From Intestinimonas sp. (GTDB lineage: Bacteria > Bacillota > Clostridia > Oscillospirales > Oscillospiraceae), in the NCBI GenBank assembly GCA_022653075.1, contig JALCSB010000002.1, forward strand, positions 101,918-165,917: 64,000 nt of DNA, written 5' to 3'. The notes under the pieces are model-generated. The model did no database searches and was not told where the DNA came from. It saw only the letters and a list, made by a program, of their open reading frames with translations. Shown here one piece after another: positions 32,099-39,915 of this stretch. Numbering within the stretch: position 1 is the stretch's first letter; every line of letters begins with the position of its first letter. The translations under genes and the position numbers were made by a program.

Positions 32099-33667
32099 AT
32101 GAAACAGAGACTGGCCCTGGCCTTGGCGGCGCTTTTGCTGCTGGGTGCGCTTTCCGCCTGCGGCGGCGCGCCGCAGGCATCCTCTTCTTCCCCCTCCATG
32201 CCGTCGGAAACCGCAAAGGGCGACTTTGTGTTCGGCGTCTACAATTTTTCCGAACTGGACCCCGCAGATGCCTATAACGGATGGGGTACCATCCGCTACG
32301 GCGTAGGTGAGACCCTGTTCAAGCTGGACGACAGTTTAAATATCGTGCCCGTTCTGGTTTCCGACTACAAGCTCTCGGATGACCACATGACCTGGACGCT
32401 TACACTTCGGGACGGCGTCAAATTCCAGAACGGCGATGCGATGGACGGGGGCGCTGTTAAGGCCAGCCTGGAACGCGTGGCGGCTCAGAACGAGCGGGCT
32501 GCATCCGACCTGAAACTAAACTCCATCACCGCCCAGGGCAATACGGTCTCCATCACCACCGCGGAGCCGAACCCCACGCTGCTGAATGCTCTCTGTGACC
32601 CCTACGCCTGTATTGTAGATGCCGCAGCCGACGACGGGTCTGGAAAATTTGAGCAGTACCCGGTCTGTACGGGACCCTATATGGTTAAGGAATATGTGGA
32701 AGATGACCACGCGTATCTGGAACCGTTCGCGGACTACTGGGGTGGGGCTCCCGCCTGCAAAAGCGTGATGATCCGAGCTATCTCCGACGTAGATACGCTG
32801 GCGTTGGCCATGCAGAACGGTGAGATTGACGCGGCCTATGGCCTGTCTTATGACACACTTTCCCAATTCTCGGGTAATGACAACTTCCAAGTCTCCCAGG
32901 CCGCCACGACCCGCGTCTACATGCTCTATTTTAATCTGACACACCCCTATATGAGCGACCCGGATTTCCGCCGCGCTGTCTGCATGGCGGTGGACAAAAA
33001 GTCCTATGCCTCCGTCCTCCTGAACGGCGCGGGCACCCCTACCAAGGCGGCCTTTCCGTCCTCTTTGAGCTACGGTGACGACAGCCTCATGACTGACGTA
33101 CCCGACTATGACCCCGATGGTGCGAAGGTCCTGCTGGCCAAGAGCGGTTACACCGATTCCGATGGCGACGGATTTTTGGATTACCACGGTCAAAAAGTCT
33201 CACTCCGGCTGGTCACTTACGGCCGCGCGGGTCTGCCCCAGTCGGCGCAGGCTCTCCAGTCCGCCCTGACATCCGTTGGCATCAGCACCAGCTATGAGCA
33301 GTATGACAGTGTGGAGCCGGTCCTTAAGGCCGACAACTACGACATCTGCGCCTATGCCTGTGTCACCACGCCCACAGGCGATCCGCTGTCCTATCTCAGC
33401 TTTTCCATGGGAACCGGAAACGGCAGCAACTACGGTCATTACAGCAACTCCAAGGTGGATGCGCTCCTGTCCCGGATGGCCACGGAATTTGACCCGGCCG
33501 AGCGCGCACAGCTGGCCGTTCAAATTCAGCAGATCGCCACCAGCGACAGCTCCTACTGCTACATGTTCCATCTGAACATGTTCCTGGTCATGAAGGCAGG
33601 CGTGACCGGGCTGGCTCAGAGCCCTGTGGACTACTATCAGATCACCGCCCAGACCGCGAAAAGCTGA
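32099..33667 (+). CDS. Solute-binding lipoprotein of the nickel/peptide ABC importer (SBP family 5)
   Basis: The 522-residue product has a lipoprotein signal ending LGALSAC with the lipid Cys near residue 20. It has the SBP_bac_5 layout (DDHMTWTLTLRDGVKFQNGDAM near residue 98; DFRRAVCMAVDKKSYASVLL near 296). The position in the operon and the neighbours show it delivers the substrate to the two permeases. Members bind peptides, nickel complexes or metallophores. There is no His-rich stretch that would settle nickel, so the substrate stays open. Confidence 0.9.
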   Translation: MKQRLALALAALLLLGALSACGGAPQASSSSPSMPSETAKGDFVFGVYNFSELDPADAYNGWGTIRYGVGETLFKLDDSLNIVPVLVSDYKLSDDHMTWTLTLRDGVKFQNGDAMDGGAVKASLERVAAQNERAASDLKLNSITAQGNTVSITTAEPNPTLLNALCDPYACIVDAAADDGSGKFEQYPVCTGPYMVKEYVEDDHAYLEPFADYWGGAPACKSVMIRAISDVDTLALAMQNGEIDAAYGLSYDTLSQFSGNDNFQVSQAATTRVYMLYFNLTHPYMSDPDFRRAVCMAVDKKSYASVLLNGAGTPTKAAFPSSLSYGDDSLMTDVPDYDPDGAKVLLAKSGYTDSDGDGFLDYHGQKVSLRLVTYGRAGLPQSAQALQSALTSVGISTSYEQYDSVEPVLKADNYDICAYACVTTPTGDPLSYLSFSMGTGNGSNYGHYSNSKVDALLSRMATEFDPAERAQLAVQIQQIATSDSSYCYMFHLNMFLVMKAGVTGLAQSPVDYYQITAQTAKS

Positions 33668-33700
33668 CCGCCTTCGGCGCAGAAAGGAGACGCGCATCAT

Positions 33701-34660
33701 ATGGAGGAACACCGGGGACTTCTGGATATCCATCATCTGTCGGCGCGGTACCCTTGCGGTACCGCCGTGCTCCATGACGTCTCTCTCCACATGCACTCAG
33801 GAGAAATCGTCTGCGTGATTGGAGAAAGCGGCTGTGGTAAATCCACATTGCTGCGTGCTATTCTGCGCATGCCGGGAAAGGTGGACATCACAAAGGGTCA
33901 GATTCTCTACCGGGGTACTGATCTGTGCACGCTGTCTTCCAGTCGGCTGCGCCAAATCCGCGGAGCCGGTATTGGAATGATCTTTCAGGAACCGGGCGCG
34001 TCACTGGATCCCATCCGCAGAATCGGGACCCAATTTTATGAGACTCTGCGCGCCCACGGACATATCACCCGGGCGCAGGCCGAGCAAACGGCCTGCGCCC
34101 TGCTTCTGCGTCTGGAGCTGTCCGACCCCCAGCGTATTCTGAAAAGCTGCCCCGTTCAGCTCTCCGGCGGTATGAACCAGCGGGTAGCCATCGCGCTGGC
34201 TATGGCGCTCCATCCCGACGTATTGCTGGCGGACGAGCCCACCAGCGCACTGGACGTTCTTGTCCAAGCGCAGATTGTAAATGAACTGCTGCGACTTAGA
34301 AATGAGTTTGGCACGGGAATCCTGCTGGTCACCCACAATATGGGCGTGGTGGCCAAAATGGCTGACAAGGTCGCCGTCATGTACGGGGGGCGTATCGTAG
34401 AATATGGCTACCGGGATAGCATTCTAACCACACCCTCCCACCCCTATACCAAGGCTTTGATGGAGGCAATTCCCCGGCTGGACGGCACACCGCCCCGGGG
34501 GCTTCCGGGACGGGCTTGTCGGAAATTTCCGCAGGAGGGCTGCGCCTTCGCCCCCCGTTGCCCCCATGCCCAGCCAGACTGTTTATCCCGTACCATGGGC
34601 CCGATTCCCATCTATGGCGAGCACTGGACACTCTGCCGTTTGGGAGGTGCGCCAAGATGA
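33701..34660 (+). CDS. ABC transporter ATPase, nickel/dipeptide type (NikD/DppD-like)
   Basis: The 319-residue ATPase has Walker A GESGCGKSTLL (about residue 41), the signature LSGGMNQRVAIALAM, Walker B VLLADEPTSALD and a switch His in LLVTHNMG. The C-terminal oligopeptide-type extension (CAFAPRCPHAQPDC) carries the Cys residues found in Dpp/Opp ATPases with an iron-sulfur or zinc site. It overlaps the second ATPase by 4 bases, so the two are made together as a heterodimer. ATP hydrolysis powers import through the two permeases. Confidence 0.92.
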   Translation: MEEHRGLLDIHHLSARYPCGTAVLHDVSLHMHSGEIVCVIGESGCGKSTLLRAILRMPGKVDITKGQILYRGTDLCTLSSSRLRQIRGAGIGMIFQEPGASLDPIRRIGTQFYETLRAHGHITRAQAEQTACALLLRLELSDPQRILKSCPVQLSGGMNQRVAIALAMALHPDVLLADEPTSALDVLVQAQIVNELLRLRNEFGTGILLVTHNMGVVAKMADKVAVMYGGRIVEYGYRDSILTTPSHPYTKALMEAIPRLDGTPPRGLPGRACRKFPQEGCAFAPRCPHAQPDCLSRTMGPIPIYGEHWTLCRLGGAPR

Positions 34661-35424
34661 ACAAACCTGTTCTCACGGTTTCTCATCTCTCCAGGACCTT
34701 TCTCACCGGCAGCAGGCCGGTACCAGCTGTCTGCGATGTCTCTCTGACCGTAGGTAGCCGGGAATCCGTTGGGCTGGTAGGAGAAAGTGGCTGCGGAAAA
34801 TCCACCCTGGCCCGACTCATCACCAGGTTGGACAGTCCCGATGCGGGAACGGTCACACTCTGTGGGCAGGATATTACCCGCCTCTCCGGTGCTTCCCTCC
34901 GCCGGGCCTATCGAGACATCAAAATGATCTTTCAGGAGCCGCGCGCTTCCTTTGACCCGCGCCTTACACTGGGCACCAGCATCCGTGTGGCCCTGCATGC
35001 GGCCGGATTTCCCCGTGCAAAGCAGACGGAGGAAACCGCGCACCTGCTCCGGGAAGTTGGCCTGGAGAGTTCCTACGCAGACGCCCAGCCCGGGGACGTG
35101 AGCGGCGGCGAGTGTCAGCGGGCCGCCATCGCCCGCGCTGTGGCCACACGTCCCCGGCTGCTCGTCTGCGACGAGGCTACCAGCGCCTTGGACGTATCTG
35201 TCCAGGCGCAGATCATGGAGCTTTTGCGTACACTGGGGCAGACGCACGGGATGTCGTTTCTGTTTATCTCCCACGATCTGGCATTAGTAAGCAGCTTCTG
35301 CACTCGTTTGTATGTGATGCGCGGCGGCAAAATCGTGGAGCACGGTGCTACAGGACACGTCATCCGTGCACCCCGCAATCCCTATACTAGGGAGCTGATT
35401 TCTTCCGTGCTGCCTGTATGTTGA
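34657..35424 (+). CDS. ABC transporter ATPase, nickel/dipeptide type (NikE/DppF-like)
   Basis: The ATG at 34657 overlaps the preceding stop (ATGA) and the product is 255 residues. It has Walker A GESGCGKSTLARLI, Q-loop FQEPRASFDPR, signature VSGGECQRAAIARA, Walker B LLVCDEATSALD and switch SHDLALV. The C-terminal extension is shorter than in the partner and lacks its Cys cluster, as expected for the F/E subunit. A strong terminator at 35462 ends the operon. Confidence 0.92.
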   Translation: MNKPVLTVSHLSRTFLTGSRPVPAVCDVSLTVGSRESVGLVGESGCGKSTLARLITRLDSPDAGTVTLCGQDITRLSGASLRRAYRDIKMIFQEPRASFDPRLTLGTSIRVALHAAGFPRAKQTEETAHLLREVGLESSYADAQPGDVSGGECQRAAIARAVATRPRLLVCDEATSALDVSVQAQIMELLRTLGQTHGMSFLFISHDLALVSSFCTRLYVMRGGKIVEHGATGHVIRAPRNPYTRELISSVLPVC

Positions 35425-35461
35425 ACCGTTGAACTCCGAAACGTTTCCCACAGAGGTAAAA

Positions 35462-35500
35462 ACATGGGCCGGAACTTTTATAAGAAGTTCCGGCCCATGT
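35462..35500. terminator. Terminator between convergent ABC and symporter genes
   Basis: ACATGGGCCGGAACTT pairs perfectly with AAGTTCCGGCCCATGT over a 7-base loop, followed by TACTGTCTTAGTTTT on the plus strand. It lies between convergent stops and may serve both directions. Confidence 0.85.
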
Positions 35501-35540
35501 TACTGTCTTAGTTTTAGAGCAGGCAGTCCATTTTACTCCG

Positions 35541-36968
35541 TCAGGAGGCTTTGGACTGCTCTTCCTGTTCACGGATCGCCTCAAACTCTTTGATATCCCG
35601 GGCGACCTCACCGGACAGCAGGAGCATGCAGATTGCATTCGGGACAATCATCAACGCATTCAGAATATCGGAGATATCCCATGCAATCTCAAAGGCGGTT
35701 ACACAGCCGACAAAGGCGATCACAGAAAAAATAATGCGGTAAATCATGGCGGCACCGGTAGAAGCGGTCAGATACTCCAGCGCCTTTTCGCCGTGATACT
35801 CCCAGCCCAGAATGGTGGAGAACGCGAACAGCGCCAGCGCAACAGCTACCAGCCAGCCTCCCACCGGACCAATGGTGGATTGAAATGCAGCGATAGTGAG
35901 ATCAGCGCCCTTCAGTACCACCTTGCCGGAGGCATCGCGCACCCGGTCCATCACACCAGAGGTCAGGATGGCCAAGCCGGTGACGGAACAGACGATAAAT
36001 GTATCCCAGAACGTTCCGGTCATATTAATATAGCCCTGGCGCACATGATTATCGGTGGTAGCCGCAGAAGCCGTAATTGCCGCGGAACCCATACCGGCCT
36101 CATTGGAGAAACAGCCCCGGGCCACGCCCTTGCTCATGGCCTGCATCATGGAGGCCACTACGGAACCGGCAATACCGCCGCCCACCGCTTTCACGGAAAA
36201 CGCCATACGGAACATGGTCACAATAGCGTCTGGAAGCTGGTTGACGTGGACCGCGATAATCACCACGCCGCCCAGAACATAAAATACTGCCATTATCGGT
36301 ACCACAAGGGAGGAAACCCTAGAGATGGATTTCAGGCCGCCCACCACGATAACGAGTGTCAGCACACCCACTACAATACCCACCGCCCACATAGGAACAT
36401 TGGCCATGGTCTTAAATGCGGTGGCGATGGAGTTGCCCTGCGTCAGGTTGCCAATACCGAAGGATGCGATCACTGCAAAGAAGGCAAACAGTACGGCCAA
36501 TACCTTGCCGAACTTCTTCCAAGGCAGGGCGCGCTCCATGGTTACCATGGGACCACCCAGCATTTCGTTCCGGTCATTGACCGTCCGGTATTTCACGGCC
36601 AGCATACATTCGGTAAACTTGGAGGTAATGCCGAACGCAGCGGAAATCCACATCCATACCAATGCTCCGGGGCCGCCCGCGGCCAAGGCGGAGGCCACGC
36701 CGACAATATTGCCGGTGCCGATGGTAGCGGCCAGCGCCGTACACAGGCAGGCAAACGGTGAAACGTCACCTTCTCCGTGCTTGGTGGTCCTGGCCTCTTT
36801 GGATAAGGTCAGCCGCAGCGCATAAGGAAGCCTTCTCCATGTCTGAAATTTGTAACGGAACGTAAGAAAAATCCCGGTGCCGACCAAAAGCACCAGCATG
36901 ACGGGTCCCCATACCCAGTCGTCGATGACCTTGAGGTTCTCTATGAGATGCTCTACAAACTGCTCCAT
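35541..36968 (-). CDS. Sodium/alanine-glycine symporter (AGCS family)
   Basis: The 475-residue product has about 10 membrane helices and the AGCS signatures: FRYKFQTWRRLPYALRL near residue 37, ALAATIGTGNIVGVASALAAGGPGA near 75-100 and GCFSNEAGMGSAAITASAA near 285-305. The family imports alanine or glycine with sodium. Directly upstream is a tandem glycine riboswitch with terminator, which points to glycine as the substrate. The cytosolic C-terminal tail (DIKEFEAIREQEEQSKAS) is charged. The start at 36968 lacks an alternative that fits better. Confidence 0.92.
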   Translation of the reverse strand: MEQFVEHLIENLKVIDDWVWGPVMLVLLVGTGIFLTFRYKFQTWRRLPYALRLTLSKEARTTKHGEGDVSPFACLCTALAATIGTGNIVGVASALAAGGPGALVWMWISAAFGITSKFTECMLAVKYRTVNDRNEMLGGPMVTMERALPWKKFGKVLAVLFAFFAVIASFGIGNLTQGNSIATAFKTMANVPMWAVGIVVGVLTLVIVVGGLKSISRVSSLVVPIMAVFYVLGGVVIIAVHVNQLPDAIVTMFRMAFSVKAVGGGIAGSVVASMMQAMSKGVARGCFSNEAGMGSAAITASAATTDNHVRQGYINMTGTFWDTFIVCSVTGLAILTSGVMDRVRDASGKVVLKGADLTIAAFQSTIGPVGGWLVAVALALFAFSTILGWEYHGEKALEYLTASTGAAMIYRIIFSVIAFVGCVTAFEIAWDISDILNALMIVPNAICMLLLSGEVARDIKEFEAIREQEEQSKAS

Positions 36969-37029
36969 ACCACTGCCTTCCGGGGGACCTTACCATCCCA
37001 CGGAAACCCCTCCTGTTCTCCGATTTTTT

Positions 37030-37068
37030 TGCTGAAAAAAGAAAAGAGCAAAACCAAAGTTTTGCTCT
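37030..37068 (-). terminator. Glycine-riboswitch terminator
   Basis: On the minus strand AGAGCAAAAC pairs with GTTTTGCTCT over 4 bases, followed by TTTCTTTTTT. It lies between the glycine aptamers and the symporter gene and is the probable expression platform. Confidence 0.85.
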
Positions 37069-37125
37069 CAGGAGGAATAGAACAATAAGCCTCTTTCCGA
37101 CCTCGTTATCAGAAAGAAGTAAAAA

Positions 37126-37296
37126 CTCTGTCCTTTTGCCTGAGAGATTCGCGTCCTCGCGTTTTGCACCTTCGGCACCCGCATCTTGCACGGGGTTCTC
37201 CAGAGGTCCATCCGCCGCCAGTTTCCACCCTTCCGGGCACCTGAACGTATTACGTCTTCGGTGGAATCGGGATAAACCCGGTTTCCTCTCCTGTCA
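37126..37296 (-). ncRNA. Tandem glycine riboswitch
   Basis: Two aptamers on the minus strand are visible. The first runs from GACAGGAGAGGAAACC through CACCGAAGACGTAA and GTTCAGGTGCCC. The second runs from CTGGAGAACCCCG through GGTGCCGAAGGTGCAA, AATCTCTCAGGCAAAAGGAC and AGAG. These are the diagnostic gcvT-type blocks. The switch controls the AGCS symporter downstream, with a terminator between them. Confidence 0.93.
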
Positions 37297-37654
37297 GCTT
37301 CATTTGGCTCAATTCATTTTTCAGAATTTATTATAGCGCGTTTTTCCGAAAAAAACAAGTAAAATACAAAATCTGGTCAATCGCACCCATGCTTTGACTG
37401 TTATTTCTCTCGATTCTATTAGGAATTTACTTAATGAAGTCCGCCGTTTCGGGCCTGTCGCTCTTTGTACGGACTGGTTTTTATTTCCATTTCATTGTTT
37501 ATTGTGTTTCCATGATTATAGTGAAAAAGGAAAGAAAGCATTTATTAACAAGAACTGGTTCACATAGAAACGAATCCTGTGGCAAAGCTATGGTTGGATT
37601 TCGGAAGCAAATGTTTTTGAAGTCTAAAAAAGAAAAAAAAGGAGTTGTGCTTTT
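37297..37654. other. Intergenic region upstream of the SASP gene
   Basis: No supported gene. It holds the promoter region of the symporter leader on the minus side and the promoter of the SASP gene on the plus side. Reading is AT-rich. A sigma-G-like promoter is expected for SASP genes but no clear -35/-10 pair could be fixed. Confidence 0.4.
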
Positions 37655-37912
37655 ATGTCCAGTTCCAAGCAGAGTGTGGTTCCTTCCGCCCGTGAGGCGC
37701 TTAACAAGTTCAAGATGGAGTCCGCCAACGAGGTGGGCGTCAATCTGAAGCAGGGCTACAACGGTGATCTTACCTCCCGTGAGGCCGGTTCTGTCGGTGG
37801 CCAGATGGTCAAGAAAATGAAACCCGAACGAACTGCGTCCTACATAAGAAAGGATCGAACCGCGTTTGGGCACAGCGTCACGGTTCGGTACACAGCAACT
37901 ATATTGGCGTAA
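37655..37912 (+). CDS. Alpha/beta-type small acid-soluble spore protein with abnormal C terminus
   Basis: The 85-residue product starts at an ATG 12 bases after AAAAAGGAGTTG. Residues 1-55 match the alpha/beta SASP family (SAREALNKFKMESANEVGVNL, GYNGDLTSREAGSVGGQMVKKM), which coats spore DNA and protects it from UV. The conserved GPR cleavage region (KMESANEVG) is present. After KKM the last 30 residues (PERTASYIRKDRTAFGHSV...) match nothing in the family, where a short tail such as IEAYEQQL is normal. A recombination or insertion has replaced the tail. Confidence 0.88.
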   Translation: MSSSKQSVVPSAREALNKFKMESANEVGVNLKQGYNGDLTSREAGSVGGQMVKKMKPERTASYIRKDRTAFGHSVTVRYTATILA

Positions 37913-37916
37913 AGTT

Positions 37917-37944
37917 AAGGACCGTCGCCGGGGCGACGGTCCTT
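37917..37944. terminator. Hairpin after the SASP gene
   Basis: AAGGACCGTCGCC pairs perfectly with GGCGACGGTCCTT over two bases, 4 bases after the SASP stop. No T tract follows on the plus strand, so it is terminator-like rather than certain. Confidence 0.7.
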
Positions 37945-37992
37945 ACTGCATCATTTCCCTGTATGCACCGGTATTACTTTAAAAGCCGCCGG

Positions 37993-38814
37993 TAGTGTCA
38001 AGAATTATGCGCAAAAAGGTTTGCAGCCTCTGAGAGAAAGAAGTTAGCCAGCGATAGAGGCGTCGTTCAGAACGGCCTCCAGGTGCTTCATGTTCATGTA
38101 CTTCTTGTTGCCCCATTGTGTACCTGCGACATGTCGCAGGCGTGCACAAACCGGCATGAGTGCCGAGTTTCCGTCAGGGAAGCAGCCCACCACGCGGGTG
38201 CGCCTGCGAATCTCGCGATTCAGCCGTTCTATCACGTTGTTGGTGCGGATGCGAGTCCAATGCTCAGACGGAAAATCCGCATAGGTGAGCGTTTCTTCAA
38301 TGCCGTCCTCAACCTTCTTGGCAGCTTCTTTCAGTTTCATGGCCTGAAGCTCAGCCACCACTGCTCTTGCCTTCTCTCGAGCGGCCTTCTTGTTCTCTTG
38401 GGCATGAATTGCTTTGAGCATCTTGGCCACCAGCTTGATTTTGGACTTGGGGACGACTGAAAACACATTGCGGTAGAAGTGAACCACGCAACGCTCGTAC
38501 TTCGCCTCTGGGAATACTTCGCCCACGGCTTCCAGCATGCCCTGGCACTTATCTCCGACAACGAGTTTGACGCCATCCAATCCGCGGCCTCTGAGCCATT
38601 GGAAGAAGCTGACCCAACTGGCCTTGTATTCTTTCATCCCCTCAGCAGCGCCCAAAACCTCCCGGTAGCCGTCCTCGTTGACTGCGATTGCCACCAGAAT
38701 GGCTACGTTTTCGTACTCTCCGCCCCAGTTGCGGCGCAGGTAGATGCCGTCCACATAAACGTAAGGATAGCATCCGCCCTGTAACGGCCGCTTTGCGCGT
38801 AGAGTGATGGATTT
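37993..38814 (-). mobile_element. IS256/mutator-type insertion sequence remnant
   Basis: Only the C-terminal half of the transposase and one end are visible. The bases GTGTCAAGAATTATGCGCAAAA at about 37995 are typical of an IS256-family terminal inverted repeat. The other end is cut off at the junction with the acyltransferase gene near 38814. Confidence 0.7.
38044..38814 (-). pseudogene. IS256-family transposase, C-terminal half
   Basis: From the junction near 38814 the frame reads SITLRAKRPLQGG, then GGCYPYVYVDGIYLRRNWGG, the mutator transposase DDE region with its first Asp in YVDGIY. VVGDKCQGMLEAV carries the second Asp, and RCVVHFYRNVFSVVP and IERLNREIRRRTRVV the C-terminal part. Full-length members are about 400 residues; here roughly 257 remain, and the N-terminal DNA-binding half is missing. 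It abuts the 3' end of an acyltransferase gene, so a deletion probably removed the rest. Confidence 0.85.
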
Positions 38815-39901
38815 AATTTGTGGAGGCAGAGTGGTCGTGAGCGGGGAAAGGGTGCTTTTTTATAAAACGTCCAATCGGTTTCTCCACAAGTTCTGAGGTG
38901 ATAGCAGCCATAAGCAGTGTAATGGTGAAAGCCAACAGCAGCATTATCCAAACGGGCGGGAAACTCCCGCGTTGTTTTTCAAAAACCCACAGTAGAGACT
39001 GCTGCACCGGGTAGGCGAACAGATACAAACCATAAGTATATTCGTGCCGATTGAAAAATGCGCTTCTCATTGGTGGAGCCAGAGCGACTGACAGCGCCGT
39101 ATAGGGCAAAACCACGTACCGCATGGGAGAAAAGCCCATTCCGCCTATCTCGCATATCACAACCAGAAGAACAGCAAACTCCGGGCGCAAATACTTTTTG
39201 AATTCTGAATGGAAAAACAGTAAATGGGAAACAAAGGAACCGGATGCGAAAAACGCAATCAACCGAAATGCGTTTACCCAATTCGTTCCCCAGATGACCA
39301 GACTGGGCGCATCCACCCCCAAGTGGTCAACACGCCAGCCGCACAGCATGAGCAGGGCCCAGAGCAATGCAAAGCGAACGTAGTTGCTTTTGTGGTGCGG
39401 ATTCCGACTGCCCAGAAGTACCAACGGAAGAAGCAGATAACACATCATTTCAATTGGCAGCGACCATAGGGAACCATTTAAGGTGCTCTTAACCGGCAGA
39501 TTTTCAAACAGGCCAGGCACATAGAAATAGGGCGACATGAGCAAATTGTGCCAAAAATAAGTCCATGCGCCCTGCAAGTAGAAGATGGATTGCTCCTCCG
39601 TTAAGAACCAGCCGGCCAAAAGCAAGAGAACCAGACAAAACACCAGCGGCGGAAAAATTCGTGCGATTCGATTCCGGTAATACTCGGCAAGGTTTTTTTT
39701 GCGCAGGAGACTTTGTGTGACTAAAAAGCCGCTGAGCAGGAAAAGCAGTTCGACTCCCAAGCCGTGGAGTTGGTTGCCAAGTACCGTTGGAGGCGCTGCT
39801 CCCATCAATACATACATATGCCCGCTTAACACCAAAGCGACACCGCTTAAATGAAGAAGCGCGAAATTGTTGCTCCGGCCATCGTAGATTTCTTCTTTCA
39901 T
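38813..39901 (-). CDS. Membrane-bound acyltransferase (acyltransferase family 3, OafA-like)
   Basis: The 362-residue product has about ten membrane helices and starts with the family signature NFALLHLSGVALVLSGH. Further typical parts are LGVELLFLLSGFLVTQSLLRK and RIARIFPPLVFCLVLLLLAG. The C-terminal region includes TSELVEKPIGRFIKK. Such enzymes add acetyl or other acyl groups to exported glycans. It is the last gene of the glycan operon and its stop touches the IS256 remnant. A role in O-acetylating the surface polysaccharide is inferred. Confidence 0.85.
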   Translation of the reverse strand: MKEEIYDGRSNNFALLHLSGVALVLSGHMYVLMGAAPPTVLGNQLHGLGVELLFLLSGFLVTQSLLRKKNLAEYYRNRIARIFPPLVFCLVLLLLAGWFLTEEQSIFYLQGAWTYFWHNLLMSPYFYVPGLFENLPVKSTLNGSLWSLPIEMMCYLLLPLVLLGSRNPHHKSNYVRFALLWALLMLCGWRVDHLGVDAPSLVIWGTNWVNAFRLIAFFASGSFVSHLLFFHSEFKKYLRPEFAVLLVVICEIGGMGFSPMRYVVLPYTALSVALAPPMRSAFFNRHEYTYGLYLFAYPVQQSLLWVFEKQRGSFPPVWIMLLLAFTITLLMAAITSELVEKPIGRFIKKHPFPAHDHSASTN

Positions 39902-39915
39902 TGTTCCTCCCTGAG

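Noticed and set aside
35793..36761. 322-residue plus-strand frame
   Set aside because: It is antisense to the AGCS symporter and His/Gly-rich, as expected for a shadow frame.
37136..37336. Small plus-strand coding frame
   Set aside because: It covers the tandem glycine riboswitch.
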